Source of the DNA: an uncultured Draconibacterium sp.
GTDB taxonomy: Bacteria > Bacteroidota > Bacteroidia > Bacteroidales > Prolixibacteraceae
Length of the DNA: 64,000 bases
Assembly (NCBI RefSeq): GCF_963675065.1
Contig: NZ_OY775905.1
Coordinates: 372,001-436,000 of the forward strand
Direction: 5' to 3'
Each line of letters begins with the position of its first letter. The first letter of the stretch is position 1. Shown here in pieces: positions 63,324 through 64,000 of the stretch. Below the pieces are notes generated by a model. That model ran no database searches and was not told the DNA's origin. It saw nothing but the letters and a program-made list of their open reading frames with translations. The position numbers were made by a program, and so were the translations under genes.

Positions 63324-64000
63324 GTATACTTTTCTTTGCATTTACGTTCTGTTTTGGTTTTCTACAGAAACGAAAGATTGGCAAGTTTATTTACGTGATG
63401 CTTTCCATAAGCTTGTTGTGGTGTTATGCATTTATTACCGGTCTTTCACCATCAGTATTACGAGCCTGCACAATGTTCAGTCTGGTTATCATTGCCGGAA
63501 ATATCAACCGCCGGGCAAATATTTATAACACGCTAGCAGCTTCAGCCTTTCTTCTGCTATGGGTTAATCCCAATAATCTTTTCGAAGTAGGATTTCAACT
63601 CTCGTATATGGCAGTTTTTGGTATTGTTTTTCTGCAACCCCGAATCGCCGGATTATGGACGGTAAAAAACAAGGTGGGGCTATTTTTCTGGAATTTAATA
63701 TGTGTTTCAATTGCAGCGCAAATAGCCACATTCCCGCTTTCAGCCTATTATTTTAATCAATTCCCAACCTACTTTCTACTGAGCAACATAGTAGTAATTC
63801 CTGCCGCCATGCTTCTTATTCCCCTCGGACTGGGTTTATTGGCCTTTTCAAAAATACCACTGCTGGCTACTTCAATCGCATTTATAGTAAAATGGATTAT
63901 AAAAAGCGTATATTTTTTACTTTCCTCTTTTGAATCATTTCCCCACTCAACACCCGATGTTGTGCTTCACTTACCCGAACTGCTTTTCGTTTTGGTCATA
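63305..64000 (+). pseudogene. comEC: comEC, 3' part (continues past the window)
   Basis: In-frame continuation of the interrupted gene, beginning at VSGLHVGILFFAF. It keeps the ComEC core motifs: GLSPSVLRACTMFSLV, FEVGFQLSYMAVFGIVF, several membrane helices (IPAAMLLIPLGLGLLAF) and the closing PELLFVLVI at the window edge. It has no start codon of its own nearby and no promoter that I can see; any transcript would have to come from the island. The intact 3' part shows no decay, consistent with recent or reversible insertion. Confidence 0.93.

Overview
The window is a stretch of a Bacteroidota chromosome. The protein types suggest class Bacteroidia, possibly a Prolixibacteraceae/Marinilabiliales-like lineage; this is inferred from protein style, not from a marker gene. 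Supporting signs are a type IX secretion sorting domain, TAnnTTTG promoter boxes, a short phosphoglycerate dehydrogenase with a Bacteroidales-type PKK motif, ppdK, and a membrane pyrophosphatase. Two layers are visible: a host backbone of moderate GC (1-30451 and 63305-64000), and a very AT-rich 32.9 kb mobile island (30452-63304).

Backbone. From the left: the start of hppA (minus strand), a lipoprotein FAD oxidoreductase, and the hexuronate genes uxaB-uxaA with a perfect LacI-type operator over their promoter. Next is a foreign AT-rich cassette (ImmA/IrrE peptidase plus DUF4411 PIN protein) between attC-like ends. Then come a large PEP/pyruvate-binding regulator-like protein, a minus-strand serine run (serC, serA, a four-helix protein, DUF1015), gcvT, an Hpt protein and clpB. 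Three tandem copies of a putative small RNA repeat every 224 bp ahead of ppdK. A histidine kinase/response regulator pair, three envelope or unknown genes, ruvX, def and comEC follow.

Island. comEC is cut inside its conserved HVLAVSGLHVG motif by an element whose large serine recombinase lies at the right end. The host halves rejoin in frame across a GT dinucleotide (30450-30451 / 63305-63306). The two element ends rebuild a 50-bp near-palindromic attP, which fixes both boundaries to the base. I see no phage structural or conjugation genes. The cargo looks defensive: a TIR protein, a secreted endonuclease I, a GHKL ATPase fused to a PD-(D/E)XK nuclease, an overlapping operon headed by an SRAP/HMCES homologue that has lost its active site, a SIR2-like protein with a large unknown neighbour, DUF4238 and DUF2971 proteins, and a kinase/nuclease pair. 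There is also a retron: a reverse transcriptase, a phosphoribosyltransferase-type effector, and a candidate msr-msd RNA upstream at 54703-54903.

The middle of the island (51.4-54.3 kb) looks like a control/maintenance module. It holds a winged-helix protein followed by direct repeats and a cluster of palindromes, two XRE regulators, a twin 20-bp operator overlapping the start of a 59-residue gene, and a small serine resolvase with nearby repeats. Several intergenic spaces resemble one another and look like integron-type cassette junctions, so parts of the island may have been assembled from cassettes. The strongest candidates for something undescribed are the dead-SRAP operon (36950-40337), the PRTase retron with its predicted RNA, the kinase/nuclease pair, and the triplicated small RNA.
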